Source: Planctomycetota bacterium
GTDB lineage: Bacteria; Planctomycetota; UBA1135
Assembly (NCBI GenBank): GCA_024275135.1
Contig: JAJRZS010000025.1
Coordinates: 44,687 to 108,686 of the forward strand
Direction: 5' to 3'
Length of the DNA stretch: 64,000 bases
Part shown: positions 44,679 through 54,185 of the stretch, piece after piece
How the letters are laid out: each line of letters begins with the position of its first letter
How positions within the stretch are numbered: the stretch's first letter is position 1
Notes under the pieces: model-generated
Told to the model about the DNA's origin: nothing
The model's database searches: none
Seen by the model: only the letters and a program-made list of their open reading frames with translations
Program-made: the position numbers and the translations under genes

Positions 44679-44976
44679 AAGGGCTTCGACAGTTCAAACT
44701 TGGTGTGTTTATGTGTTGCAGTCTCGCAAAGATGGTCGCACCTATGTCGGGGTTAGCCGGAATTGGCAAAGGCGATTGCGTCAACACAATGGTTCATTGC
44801 GCGGCGGCGCCAAAGCTACCCGTAGAAGTCGACCGTGGGTTGTGTTGCATGTGGTCGATGGGTTTTCAAGCCGAGGAGAAGCGCAGGTGGCAGAAGCTCG
44901 GCTGAAAAAGCTCAAAGCAGAGCAAAAAATCTCTTTTTCCTTGGCCGAGTTGAAATCCCTGTTGACGAAGAATTGA
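44671..44976 (+). CDS. GIY-YIG domain nuclease-like protein
   Basis: 101 residues from the ATG at 44671, overlapping the histidine kinase stop by 8 bases. A single GIY-YIG domain is evident: WCVYVLQSRKDGRTYVGVS (GIY as VYV, YIG as YVG), then the catalytic-type Arg in NWQRRLRQHN and RSRPWVVLHVVDGF. A Glu in SRGEAQVAEARLKKLK matches the metal Glu of the domain. Small stand-alone members (UPF0213-like) are common and their targets are unknown. Overlap with the kinase is probably only coincident co-transcription. Confidence 0.82.
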   Translation: MSKRASTVQTWCVYVLQSRKDGRTYVGVSRNWQRRLRQHNGSLRGGAKATRRSRPWVVLHVVDGFSSRGEAQVAEARLKKLKAEQKISFSLAELKSLLTKN

Positions 44977-45067
44977 TATCGTTTTTCAGCCCTTTGGCAT
45001 CATTATTTGTTGTACCTTGGGTTCTCCTCAAGGAATTGTTCCCTCCATCTTCCCGCACCTCCTGCTC

Positions 45068-46294
45068 ATGATGCAAACGCGTTTTCTCCTTCCCGCCGCT
45101 CTGCTTGGTGGTTCTTGTCTTGTCATATTGGCCTTGGGCTTGCAGGCCCAACCAAGCTCTGCGCCTTCGGCGGCGGGCTATCCCGATGTCATCGTTGGGG
45201 ATATTCATGATTTGATGGTGCATGGCACATCCAATGGGCAAAGCTCTTATAGCTTTGGATCCACATCTTGCAATATTGGTACTAGCCCTTTGAATTGGAT
45301 TGCCAACACCAACGATCATCCTGTCATCGCGGGCAATCTTTACCGCTTAAAAGATGGTCGTTTTGAACAGCTTGGTTTGAACTGGTTGAAGCATGGTTTC
45401 ACTGCTCTGAATGGAAGTTTATGCAACACCTGCCAACCTACCAGTGGAAGTAGTTTGGGGGTTGGTTGCTCCGATCCCTACAGTGCTTGGCTGAATGGTT
45501 TCCAATCCGATTTGGGAGCGCGTTCCGAAGTCAACCCGTACACTGGTATGTTCCCTTACCCTCCAGTGTTGGGTGGGTCTGTAAGCGGCCCCTTGGCTAG
45601 ACGCATTGTGGTGGATAATTTTGAAGTTGATCCTGCACTCAATTCGGGTGCACGATACTTTGCCGAGATTCAATATATCACCAATGACGACAGCGCAGCT
45701 CTTGGTCATGGGTTCAATAATGTCAGCTGGCGCGAAATTAGTTTCACTGGCACCAATCCTCCTTATAACATGAGCTTTGTTGGTTCCACGCACCGTGAGG
45801 AATCCGCGATTCAGGCATGGAAAACCATCGATCCCTCAGTGCAAATCGTTGAAATACCTGTGCCCAATGATGGCAGCATGTTTTTAGCTTACAAGGCCAG
45901 CGCAGCTCCTGGCGGTGGTTGGGATTACGATTACACCCTGTATAACCGCGATTCCGATCGTGCAGCCCGCGCCATTGCCATCCCGGTTGGGGGTTCTACG
46001 GTTTTGAGCAATAAGTTGTTCAGTGATCCAGAATACCACAGTGGGGAAGTTTTCGTCAACACGGATTGGTTTGATTACGAAGGGCTTTATCCAGGCACCA
46101 CGCAAAAAGTGATGGCATGGGTTGGGGGTTCGTTTGCTGCCAATCCCAACAACAATGCCCTGCGTTGGGGAAGCGCTTACAGTTTCCATGTGCATGCGGA
46201 TCAAGCGCCCACCTTCGGTCGCGTTGGCATCATCTTGTTTAAGCCAGGCAGTGGCCCCAACATTCTGTTTGCCGCCGCGGACGTACCCCAGTAA
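45068..46294 (+). CDS. Secreted protein of unknown function
   Basis: 408 residues from the ATG at 45068 (a second ATG follows directly) with a signal peptide (cleavage near GLQAQP). Two Cys pairs (LCNTC and nearby VGCSDP) could form disulfides. HDLMVHGTSNGQSS, NLYRLKDGRFEQLGLNWLKHGF and YDYTLYNRDSDRAARA are recognisable turns of a beta-rich extracellular domain that I know only as a recurrent planctomycetal secreted type. No catalytic triad or metal site is seen. A terminator-like hairpin follows. Confidence 0.68.
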   Translation: MMQTRFLLPAALLGGSCLVILALGLQAQPSSAPSAAGYPDVIVGDIHDLMVHGTSNGQSSYSFGSTSCNIGTSPLNWIANTNDHPVIAGNLYRLKDGRFEQLGLNWLKHGFTALNGSLCNTCQPTSGSSLGVGCSDPYSAWLNGFQSDLGARSEVNPYTGMFPYPPVLGGSVSGPLARRIVVDNFEVDPALNSGARYFAEIQYITNDDSAALGHGFNNVSWREISFTGTNPPYNMSFVGSTHREESAIQAWKTIDPSVQIVEIPVPNDGSMFLAYKASAAPGGGWDYDYTLYNRDSDRAARAIAIPVGGSTVLSNKLFSDPEYHSGEVFVNTDWFDYEGLYPGTTQKVMAWVGGSFAANPNNNALRWGSAYSFHVHADQAPTFGRVGIILFKPGSGPNILFAAADVPQ

Positions 46295-46304
46295 GCGCCG
46301 GTTT

Positions 46305-46326
46305 CCCCAGCTTAGCTGGGGCTCTT
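46305..46326 (+). terminator. Terminator-like hairpin
   Basis: CCCCAGC and GCTGGGG pair perfectly around TTA, followed by a weak pyrimidine run CTCTTC. It starts 10 bases after the stop at 46294 and ends 5 bases before the ATG at 46331. It may only attenuate read-through into the Fe-S protein gene. Confidence 0.6.
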
Positions 46327-46330
46327 CGAC

Positions 46331-47971
46331 ATGCAAGACCCGACTTGGTCTACCCTGAGTCCTGCCAGGATGGGGAGGCGACGTGCCTGGGTGTTGTTTG
46401 GCGTGCAGTTGCTCATTCTGCTGCATATTGCGCTTTGGCTCTGGTGGGGGCGCACCCTTTCCCCACTGGAGCCTTCCGAGTCCATGGCCTTTGCCAAAGA
46501 AGGTTTGGTCACTCCGGGTTTTTTGCTTTTTGTTGGCGCGATTGTGGCCACCTTCCTGTTTGGCCGTTTCTTTTGCGGATGGGGGTGTCATTTACTGGCT
46601 CTGCAGGATGGCTACCGCTGGGTTTTGAAACGCTTGGGTATTCCCATCCGTCCTTTTCGTTCTCGTCTGTTGCGCTTGGTTCCTGTGGCCGCCTTTATCT
46701 ATATGTTCGTGTGGCCTTATGTGCTTCGTTTCGCCGCACGAATGGAGGCACCAGTGCCTAGTATGCAGATGACAACCACGGCTTTTTGGCAAACCTTCCC
46801 CGGTTTTTGGGAGGGATTGCTGACCTTCGTGTTGGCTGGCGCTTATGTGGTTCAATTGATGGGGAGCAAGGCCTTTTGTGCCTATGCATGCCCTTATGGC
46901 GCAGCCCTAGCCGTTGCCGATTCTTTTTCTCCCGCCAGCATTCGGGTAACTGATGCATGTCAACAATGCGGCAAATGCACTGCTGTTTGTAGTTCGGGGG
47001 TGCAAGTGCACGAAGAGGTACGGGATTTTGGCATGGTCATCTCGACGGATTGCATGAAAACTTTGGATTGTGTTGCCGCCTGCCCCAATCAAGCCTTGGT
47101 TTATCATTTTGGAGTTCCAGCCGTATTCAAAAAGCGGCGTGCAAGTGGAAAAATCTCGTCCGCGGGAATTCCGAGTTGGGGTGAGGAATTGTTGCTGGCG
47201 GCTTTTTTTGCTCTTGGCTTTTGGGCTACCCAAGGGCTGTACGGAAGCGTTTCCTTCCTGCTTTCACTCGCTTTGGGGATGGTCTGCGCGATGTATGGGC
47301 TGCAAGTTTTTCGGGCACTTGGGCAAAAGAATTATCGGCCTGGGCGTAAGGCATGGAGACAAAACCATATTTGGACCCGCTATGGACGTTTGCGTTTTGG
47401 ATTTGGGATTTTCGTTTTAGCGCTTTTCCTGCATAGCGCGTATATCCAATTCCACAGTCAACGACGCGATGCCGCTTTTGCTGACACTTCTTCCTTTCGC
47501 AATGCCTGGTTGCGCGGAGAAGTTTCCTTGCCTGCACCTGCAGCCGTGTTGGCGAAGTCCGAAGAGGCCTTGACTGCACAAAGCGTCCTTGCGCGCTGGG
47601 GTTTGTTTGCAGATGCGCGAAATCCCTTTGTGCGCGCATGGGATACTCTTTTTCATGGCGATACGGCAGGATTTGAGTCTGGCTTACAGGAGGTCTTGCG
47701 GCAACGTCCGGGGTTTGGGGAAGTTCTCTTTCAGTTGGGACGACACCAAAGCTTGCTTGGCCGGCCACAAGAAGCGATGGCTACCTGGCGGCAAATCTCT
47801 GCCCGAGATCCACGCTACTTCGACGCCCAGCTAGAAATCCTTTATGAGTTGCGCTTGGCTGGGCAAGCAAATGCCGCGGACAAATTGGCCACAGATCTGA
47901 TAAATCGCGGCTATCCGCGGAGCAGGGTGCAGGGTAGAATCCTGCCCGATGAAGCCGCAGCAACCCATTGA
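46331..47971 (+). CDS. NapH/CcoG-like membrane 4Fe-4S protein with a C-terminal TPR-like tail
   Basis: 546 residues. Membrane helices carry the redox motifs FFCGWGCH near residue 77 and AFCAYACPYGA near 182, typical of NapH/CcoG-type polyferredoxins. Two ferredoxin clusters follow: CQQCGKCTAVCSSG near 209 (complete) and CMKTLDCVAACP near 237, where the second Cys position is Thr. More helices follow, and the last ~120 residues (VLFQLGRHQSLLGRPQEAMATWRQI) look like tetratricopeptide helices. It should move electrons at the membrane, but its partner is unknown. It overlaps the pepN start by 23 bases. Confidence 0.83.
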   Translation: MQDPTWSTLSPARMGRRRAWVLFGVQLLILLHIALWLWWGRTLSPLEPSESMAFAKEGLVTPGFLLFVGAIVATFLFGRFFCGWGCHLLALQDGYRWVLKRLGIPIRPFRSRLLRLVPVAAFIYMFVWPYVLRFAARMEAPVPSMQMTTTAFWQTFPGFWEGLLTFVLAGAYVVQLMGSKAFCAYACPYGAALAVADSFSPASIRVTDACQQCGKCTAVCSSGVQVHEEVRDFGMVISTDCMKTLDCVAACPNQALVYHFGVPAVFKKRRASGKISSAGIPSWGEELLLAAFFALGFWATQGLYGSVSFLLSLALGMVCAMYGLQVFRALGQKNYRPGRKAWRQNHIWTRYGRLRFGFGIFVLALFLHSAYIQFHSQRRDAAFADTSSFRNAWLRGEVSLPAPAAVLAKSEEALTAQSVLARWGLFADARNPFVRAWDTLFHGDTAGFESGLQEVLRQRPGFGEVLFQLGRHQSLLGRPQEAMATWRQISARDPRYFDAQLEILYELRLAGQANAADKLATDLINRGYPRSRVQGRILPDEAAATH

Positions 47972-50558
47972 AAAATTCCGTAAAGATTATCGCCCCACCG
48001 ATTTCTTCCTTCCCTCCGTTCAGCTTGATTTTTCGCTTGGCAAGGAGAGCACCCTCGTCCGCTCCAAACTTGAAGTTCAGCGTCGAACCCAGGGAAACAA
48101 AAAGCCTTTGCTATTGGATGGAGAGGAGTTGGAGATTGTATCGATTCGGCTCGACGGGAAAGTCTTGGCCCCTACCCAATATATGTATGAGAATGATCAG
48201 CTTTGCATTGCCGAAGTTCCGGATCATTTTGAGCTAGAAACTGAGGTGCGGCTGCGCCCGCAAAAAAACACCCAACTTTCTGGCCTCTATAGCTCCGGCA
48301 AAATGTTTTGCACCCAATGCGAGGCCGAGGGATTTCGTCGCATCACCTTTTTTCTAGATCGCCCTGATGTGATGTCTAGGTTCAAAGTTCGGATATGTGG
48401 GCAGAAAGAAGATTTTCCCGTCCTTCTATCTAATGGCAATTGCACAGAAGATGGCAAGTTGGATGGTGGGGATCATTACACGGTGTGGGAAGATCCGTTT
48501 CCCAAACCCAGTTATTTGTTTGCCTTGGTGGCGGGTGATTTAGGTAGTATTCACGATGAGTTTATTACTTGTAGTGGTCGGCGGGTAGCCTTGCATATTT
48601 ACACCGAACATCAGAATGTGGGGCAATTGGATTTCGCTATGGAGTCCTTAAAAAAAGCCATGGCATGGGATGAAAAAGTTTTTGGTTTGGAATATGACCT
48701 TGATACTTTCAATGTCGTGGCAGTGGGAGATTTCAATATGGGGGCGATGGAAAACAAGAGTCTTAATATCTTCAACACGTCCTGTGTTTTAGCCCAGCCT
48801 GAAACCGCCACCGATTTTGATTATGAGCGGATCGAAGGAGTGATTGGCCATGAGTATTTCCACAACTGGACGGGCAATCGCGTGACTTGCCGTGATTGGT
48901 TCCAGTTAACGCTGAAGGAGGGCCTGACGGTATTTCGCGATCAGCAATTTAGTGCCGATATGGGTTCCGCCGCAGTCAAACGCATCGAAGATGTGCGCGC
49001 TTTACGCAGCGCCCAGTTTCCAGAAGACGCCGGCCCCATGGCGCACCCCATTCGCCCCGAATCTTATGTGGCAATGGACAACTTTTACACCTCCACTGTC
49101 TACAACAAGGGTGCCGAGGTCATTCGCATGATGCATACCTTGGTCGGCGCAGAAGGCTTTCGCCGCGGCATGGATTTGTATTTCCAGCGGCATGATGGCC
49201 AAGCAGTGAGTTGCGACGATTTTCGGGCTGCGATTGCCGATGCCAACCAGATAGATTTAACCCAGTTTGAGCGCTGGTACAGTCAAGCCGGCACCCCAGT
49301 GCTAAAAGTGAAAGAACAGTGGGACCGCGAGTCGGGCTCCTACACCCTCCGCATTTGCCAGGAATGTCCAGCCACTCCAGGCCAACCGCAAAAAGAACTC
49401 TTTCACATTCCTATCGCGATGGGTTTGCTTTCACCGCAGGGAGAGGATTTGATTGGTACGCAACTGTTGGAGTTGCGTGAGCAGGAGCAAAGCTTTTGTT
49501 TTGACGGTTTTCAAGCGAAGCCCATTCCTTCCATCCTGCGAGATTTTTCGGCTCCGGTGCGAGTGGAAATGGATTTGTCCAATGAGGAGCTGGCCCATTT
49601 GCTGGCCCACGACAGCGATAGCTTTCAGCGCTGGGAAGCGGGGCAAAAATTAAGCACTCGCATCCTCCTAGCGATGGTGAAGGCCATACAAAACCAAGAA
49701 ACACCGGCAGTGCCCCAGCAATTATTAGATGCCTTTGCTGCGGTCATGGCGGATGACCATTTGGATCGTTCTCTTAAAGCGTATGCCTTAATGCTTCCCG
49801 ATACCACCACCCTAGCCGCAGAGATGGAGGTCATTGATCCCGATGCTCTGCATCAGGCTCGGCGCCAATGTTTGCGTGCTTTGGCCAAACACTTGCGTCC
49901 TCAACTGGAAACAAACTATGCAACACTTGCCACTGATGGGCCCTATGTCTTTCATGTGGAGGCTGTGGGCAGGCGGCGTTTGCGTAATTTGTGCCTGAGC
50001 TATTTGTGCAGCTTGCAAGAAGACTCTTGCTTGAAATTGGCAGCCGAACAATTCGATAACGCCAACAACATGACCGACTTGATGGCGGCTCTTGGTTGCT
50101 TGGTTGCCTTTGATGAACAGCGGCGAAAAGATACTCTCGACCAGTTCTATCAGCGTTGGCAACAACATCCGCTGGTGGTTGACAAATGGTTGGCTGTACA
50201 GGCCAGTGCCACCCATGACCAAGCCTTTGCCGAAGTCGAAGCTTTGTGTAGTCACCCTGCTTTTGATTTGCGCAACCCCAATAAGGTTCGTTCTCTTTTG
50301 CGCACCTTTGCAAGCAACCAACTGCGCTTTCACCAAGCCGATGGTGCTGGCTACCAATTCCTACGCGATCGCATTTTGGAGCTTGATGCACTGAATCCCC
50401 AGATGGCGGCCCGCATTGCTGGGGCTTTTGCCCAATGGCGACGCTTCGATGCTGCGCGGCAAGCAAAAATGCAATCCGCCCTGCAGAGCATTGCCAATCA
50501 TCCCGGACTTTCCAAGGATACATTGGAAATCGTAACTCGCAGCCTCGCTAGCGCTTAG
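47949..50558 (+). CDS. pepN: Aminopeptidase N
   Basis: An 869-residue M1-family metallopeptidase of the E. coli PepN type. VAVGDFNMGAMENKSLNIFN (GAMEN exopeptidase motif) near residue 262 precedes VIGHEYFHNWTGNRVTCRDW near 297 (HExxH) and the third zinc ligand Glu in LTLKEGLTVFRDQQF near 320. The long C-terminal helical domain is complete. It removes N-terminal residues from peptides in the cytoplasm. The start lies inside the end of the preceding gene, and purD follows after 14 bases. Confidence 0.93.
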   Translation: MKPQQPIEKFRKDYRPTDFFLPSVQLDFSLGKESTLVRSKLEVQRRTQGNKKPLLLDGEELEIVSIRLDGKVLAPTQYMYENDQLCIAEVPDHFELETEVRLRPQKNTQLSGLYSSGKMFCTQCEAEGFRRITFFLDRPDVMSRFKVRICGQKEDFPVLLSNGNCTEDGKLDGGDHYTVWEDPFPKPSYLFALVAGDLGSIHDEFITCSGRRVALHIYTEHQNVGQLDFAMESLKKAMAWDEKVFGLEYDLDTFNVVAVGDFNMGAMENKSLNIFNTSCVLAQPETATDFDYERIEGVIGHEYFHNWTGNRVTCRDWFQLTLKEGLTVFRDQQFSADMGSAAVKRIEDVRALRSAQFPEDAGPMAHPIRPESYVAMDNFYTSTVYNKGAEVIRMMHTLVGAEGFRRGMDLYFQRHDGQAVSCDDFRAAIADANQIDLTQFERWYSQAGTPVLKVKEQWDRESGSYTLRICQECPATPGQPQKELFHIPIAMGLLSPQGEDLIGTQLLELREQEQSFCFDGFQAKPIPSILRDFSAPVRVEMDLSNEELAHLLAHDSDSFQRWEAGQKLSTRILLAMVKAIQNQETPAVPQQLLDAFAAVMADDHLDRSLKAYALMLPDTTTLAAEMEVIDPDALHQARRQCLRALAKHLRPQLETNYATLATDGPYVFHVEAVGRRRLRNLCLSYLCSLQEDSCLKLAAEQFDNANNMTDLMAALGCLVAFDEQRRKDTLDQFYQRWQQHPLVVDKWLAVQASATHDQAFAEVEALCSHPAFDLRNPNKVRSLLRTFASNQLRFHQADGAGYQFLRDRILELDALNPQMAARIAGAFAQWRRFDAARQAKMQSALQSIANHPGLSKDTLEIVTRSLASA

Positions 50559-50572
50559 AATACGTTTTCATC

Positions 50573-51868
50573 ATGCGCGTTCTCCTCATTGGTTCTGGAG
50601 CCCGGGAACATGCCCTGGCTTGGAAAATCGCTCAGTCTCCCCAGCTTCGCAGCTTGTGGATTGCGCCAGGCAACCCTGGCACGGCCCAATGCGGAGAAAA
50701 TGTGGATCTTGATCCCGCTCAAATCCCCGAGGTTGTCGCTTTTGCCAAACGCAACCAGGTGGATTTGGTGGTGGTCGGTCCCGAAGTCCCTTTGGTTGCT
50801 GGGCTCGTTGACGCTTTGGCGGCCGAAGGCATTGCTGCTTTTGGGCCGCGACAGGATGCCGCCGAGCTGGAAGGCTCCAAGGCTTGGTGCAAAGAGGTTT
50901 TGGTGCGGCATCGGGTACCGACCGGTTCGCATCGGGCCTTCAAAAACCTCAGCAACGCCATTTCCTACCTGGAAGGGGGCGCACGCTACCCCTTGGTGGT
51001 GAAAGCCTCCGGCCTTGCTGCGGGCAAAGGGGTCATCATCTGCCAAGATTCGGCAGAAGCCACTGCCGCTGCTGCTGACATGCTGGAAGGTGGGCGCTTT
51101 GGTGATGCAGGCGCCACCATTGTGGTCGAAGAATTCTTGCAAGGGCCCGAGGCTTCGGCGTTTTGCCTTACCGATGGCCGCACCTTCATCCCCTTGGCCA
51201 CCTGCCAGGATCACAAGGCTTTGCGCGAAGGCAATGAGGGTCCGAATACCGGTGGCATGGGTGCGGTCAGCCCCAACCCGGAAATTGGCGAGCGCACCTT
51301 CAGTTTGATTGAGCGCCAAGTATTGTTGCCCACGCTGCATGGCATGGTGCGCGAAGGACGCCCTTTCCAAGGCGTTTTATTTGCTGGCCTTATCTTGACT
51401 TCCGGCGGCCCCAAGGTTCTGGAATACAATGTGCGCTTTGGCGATCCCGAATGTGAGGTGTTGATGATGCGCTTTGCTTCTGATTTGTTGCCCTATTTGC
51501 AGGCATGCAGTCAGGGCAACCTAGATAGCTTGGAAGCGCCCGACTGGGAAACGCGGCCTGCCTGTTGCGTGATTTTGGCTTCCGGCGGATACCCTGGCTC
51601 CTATGCCAAAGGGATTCCCATCCACGGCATCGACGATGTGGAGCAGGGGCCTGATTTGCAAGTGTTTCATGCCGGCACAGCGCGAGATGAAAACGGACAA
51701 TTGGTCACTGCTGGTGGTCGTGTCCTCGCCATCACCGCTCTTGGTGAGGATCTCGCGGACGCTCGCCGAAAGGCCTATGCAGCAGCCGACAAGATTCAAT
51801 TTGAAGGTAAAACTTTCCGTCAAGATATCGGCTTGGCTGCGGAGCGTGCCTTGGAGCAAATGCGATGA
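50573..51868 (+). CDS. purD: Phosphoribosylamine-glycine ligase (GARS)
   Basis: 431 residues with the N-terminal LLIGSGAREHALAWKIAQS and the ATP-grasp core: VVKASGLAAGKGVIIC near residue 142, EEFLQGPEASAF near 185 and VLEYNVRFGDPECEVLM near 282. It joins phosphoribosylamine and glycine in the second step of purine synthesis. The stop overlaps the fur-family gene start as ATGA. The other purine genes of the window, purL and purQ, lie 2.3 kb downstream on the other strand. Confidence 0.94.
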   Translation: MRVLLIGSGAREHALAWKIAQSPQLRSLWIAPGNPGTAQCGENVDLDPAQIPEVVAFAKRNQVDLVVVGPEVPLVAGLVDALAAEGIAAFGPRQDAAELEGSKAWCKEVLVRHRVPTGSHRAFKNLSNAISYLEGGARYPLVVKASGLAAGKGVIICQDSAEATAAAADMLEGGRFGDAGATIVVEEFLQGPEASAFCLTDGRTFIPLATCQDHKALREGNEGPNTGGMGAVSPNPEIGERTFSLIERQVLLPTLHGMVREGRPFQGVLFAGLILTSGGPKVLEYNVRFGDPECEVLMMRFASDLLPYLQACSQGNLDSLEAPDWETRPACCVILASGGYPGSYAKGIPIHGIDDVEQGPDLQVFHAGTARDENGQLVTAGGRVLAITALGEDLADARRKAYAAADKIQFEGKTFRQDIGLAAERALEQMR

Positions 51869-52308
51869 AGCCTGCGGCGGCCTTGAAACGATTCGAGGCC
51901 TTTCTGCGCAAGAAGGCCTTGCGTATGACGCAGCCGCGTCGAGAAATCTTGCTGGCGTCTTGGCGCACCCATCGTCATTTTTCGGCTGAAGAAATGTACC
52001 AGTGGATGCAAGAGCAGGAATTGGGAGCGTCACGCGCTACGGTTTATCGCACCCTCAACTTGTTGGTGGAGGGCGGGTTTTTGGCGTCGATGAATAACGG
52101 CAAAGGCACTCAACTCTATGAACATATTCTTGGCCATAGCCATCACGATCACATGATTTGCATTGGCTGCGGGAAGGTGTTCGAGTTTCGCTCTGCAGAG
52201 ATTGAAGCCATCCAAGAAGAGGTAGCAGAGCGCCACAATTTCCGTCTTACCCACCATGTTTTACGCTTGGAGGGATACTGCTCCAAGTGCCGGCCGAGTT
52301 CCCTATAA
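51865..52308 (+). CDS. fur: Fur family metalloregulator
   Basis: A 147-residue winged-helix regulator. It has RMTQPRREILLASW near residue 20, the recognition helix ASRATVYRTLNLLVEGGF near 54, HSHHDHMICIGCGKVFEF near 91 (regulatory metal site and first CxxC) and CSKC near the C-terminus (structural zinc). Whether it is Fur, Zur or PerR cannot be told from sequence. The window contains both zinc and iron importer operons that such a regulator might control, but I could not find a convincing Fur/Zur box upstream of them. Confidence 0.88.
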   Translation: MKPAAALKRFEAFLRKKALRMTQPRREILLASWRTHRHFSAEEMYQWMQEQELGASRATVYRTLNLLVEGGFLASMNNGKGTQLYEHILGHSHHDHMICIGCGKVFEFRSAEIEAIQEEVAERHNFRLTHHVLRLEGYCSKCRPSSL

Positions 52309-52311
52309 GCC

Positions 52312-52716
52312 TTACTGGAAACGGGCACCGATGTCTTCGGCGACAGCACGCGCCAGTTCGCCGCGCCCGCGAATGCCGAGCTCGGCAGCGTAAACCCGCA
52401 GGGTGCTGAACTCGGGAGTGTCCGGCATGAGCAGGATTTGCACCACAACTTCCGCCTTATTTTCTTTGAACTCGATGCGCATGGAACCGGGGACGACGCG
52501 AATGTCGGTGGCGGCTGGGCGGGCCTTGATGGTGGCTTGGGCTACAGCAAAAGCTTGTTCGGCCGGGGCGCGGACAATCATCTCGCCGCGGTCCTTGGTG
52601 AAATCATCGTAAGTCCAAATGCCGACGGCAGCGCCCATGCCCGCCAACACCAAGGGGGCGGCACAAGAGGAGAGAATCAGGAAGGGTAGAAGAAAAATGG
52701 GGCGAAGGCTTTTCAT
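52312..52716 (-). CDS. DUF3568 family lipoprotein
   Basis: 134 residues with a lipoprotein signal (LLPFLILSSC, Cys at 18) followed by a Gly/Ala-rich hydrophobic stretch (AAPLVLAGMGAAVGIWTY). The segment VRAPAEQAFAVAQATIKARP and the closing LRVYAAELGIRGRGELARAVAEDI are typical of small DUF3568-type envelope lipoproteins. Function is unknown. It follows the ChaN-like gene by 13 bases and converges with fur. Confidence 0.78.
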   Translation of the reverse strand: MKSLRPIFLLPFLILSSCAAPLVLAGMGAAVGIWTYDDFTKDRGEMIVRAPAEQAFAVAQATIKARPAATDIRVVPGSMRIEFKENKAEVVVQILLMPDTPEFSTLRVYAAELGIRGRGELARAVAEDIGARFQ

Positions 52717-52729
52717 GATGGCAGGCCCT

Positions 52730-54106
52730 TTAGGCCGCCCTGATTGTAGCCATTACTTGTGCCCAATCGAAGCCCTCTTTGGGCAGCTCTAGGCAGTGCT
52801 GCAGCAAAGAGTCCGTATGCGTTGCCTGGCTCGTGCATTTTTTTGCCCACTGCTGGGCCACATAATGGAGCAAGAGGATTTCCCCGCTGGGAGATAGTTG
52901 GAATCCCGACTCCAGGCTCTGCCCAAAATTCCGCACCTCGGCTTCGACTCGCACTGCCCACTCGTTCGGCCAAAAACCCTGGGCCAGTCGGCGGAGGCTG
53001 GGGGCTTGGAGAAAGGGGTTGCCCAAGTAAGCGCATAGATACTGAAAACGAAAGCGCTGCAGGCAAGTGAGGAAGGAAGTTTCGTTGCCCTCGGTCGCGC
53101 TTAAAGCAAGGCCATGCGCCGCCCCCAGTAAAATTTGCGTCCAGTCGAGTGGCTGCGGGCTCCAAACCGCTGCTTGATAGGGATGAAAGAGAGGCCTTTG
53201 TGGAAGTTTGGCTGCAAAGGCTTGGCGCCACGACCTAGGTAAGGAGGCGACAAACTGTTTCCCCTCCTGAGTTGGCCAAACCGAAAGGCGATTTTGCGGG
53301 GATGGAAAGCCCAGGCATTCCGCCAAGATTTCGCTGGCGCTTTCGCAAAGATGTTCTGCTGCCTCCGCGATAAAGTCGTCTTCCACCTCCTTGGACTGCA
53401 GGAAATTGGCCCATAAGGCCAGAGGTGGAGTATGCAACCAAACCCAATGTTGCTGGGAAGTTTGCCAGACCGTGTTCGCCCGGTCAGCTCCCATTTGTTG
53501 CCATACCGGCTCTGGGGATTGATGCAGAACCAGCGGTTGGGCTCCTGCTAGGCGCAGCTTTTGCGGCAAATGGGCATCGGCCAGGTGCCAATCGCCAAAA
53601 TGCAGAACCACCGTCGGCGGCTTGGCTCGTTTTTGCAACCGCTTCCACAAATCCACAGCCAAGCGGTCGCGTTGGGTCACACTTCCATCTTGCCAAGCGC
53701 CAAGAAGGGTGACCTTATGCTTTATTAATCGCGTGCATAAAGGTGCATAGGCTTCGGCTAGGCCTTGCCCGGTGATCAAGGTGATGTCGCTCGCGCCTTG
53801 TGCTTCTTGCAGGGATAAGCAAGTGCCGTAGGGCAGGAGTTCCAAGATGAGAACCACCTCTTGGCCTGGGGGCAGAGCCTCAAGTTGCAAGGCCAAGCCA
53901 GAGCGAGAGCGCGGCAAGGGGTGAAAATCCGAAACCAGGATAGTTTTGGCCTGACGCAACCCTCGCTGCAGGGATGCCATCGTGCTTTGGCGCAAGGGCT
54001 GTTGCCACATGCGCTCCCAAGCCTCGGCATAGCTTTGCAGGTGGGCCGGGACCTCATCCGCTTCCAACGACCACGCCTGGCGCAGACGTCGTTCAAAGCG
54101 CGCCAT
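52730..54106 (-). CDS. ChaN-like protein of unknown function
   Basis: 458 residues from the ATG at 54106; GTG at 54139 is possible, while a start at 54268 would overlap purQ by 83 bases. The region LRQAKTILVSDFHPLPRSRSGLALQLEALP and VVLILELLPYG resembles the beginning of the ChaN/Tiki-like (erythromycin-esterase-like) fold, with HFGDWHLADAHLPQKL near residue 180 as a second conserved part. Family members bind haem or act as proteases in some cases. No signal peptide is seen. It lies directly after purQ but is probably not part of purine synthesis. Confidence 0.6.
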   Translation of the reverse strand: MARFERRLRQAWSLEADEVPAHLQSYAEAWERMWQQPLRQSTMASLQRGLRQAKTILVSDFHPLPRSRSGLALQLEALPPGQEVVLILELLPYGTCLSLQEAQGASDITLITGQGLAEAYAPLCTRLIKHKVTLLGAWQDGSVTQRDRLAVDLWKRLQKRAKPPTVVLHFGDWHLADAHLPQKLRLAGAQPLVLHQSPEPVWQQMGADRANTVWQTSQQHWVWLHTPPLALWANFLQSKEVEDDFIAEAAEHLCESASEILAECLGFPSPQNRLSVWPTQEGKQFVASLPRSWRQAFAAKLPQRPLFHPYQAAVWSPQPLDWTQILLGAAHGLALSATEGNETSFLTCLQRFRFQYLCAYLGNPFLQAPSLRRLAQGFWPNEWAVRVEAEVRNFGQSLESGFQLSPSGEILLLHYVAQQWAKKCTSQATHTDSLLQHCLELPKEGFDWAQVMATIRAA

Positions 54107-54185
54107 GGTGGCGCGGGCCGAGGTGGAAGCTTCCTCCACCTTGGATTTTCGGCACCTGGCCAGAAAAGCTAAACCGGAAAGCGAA

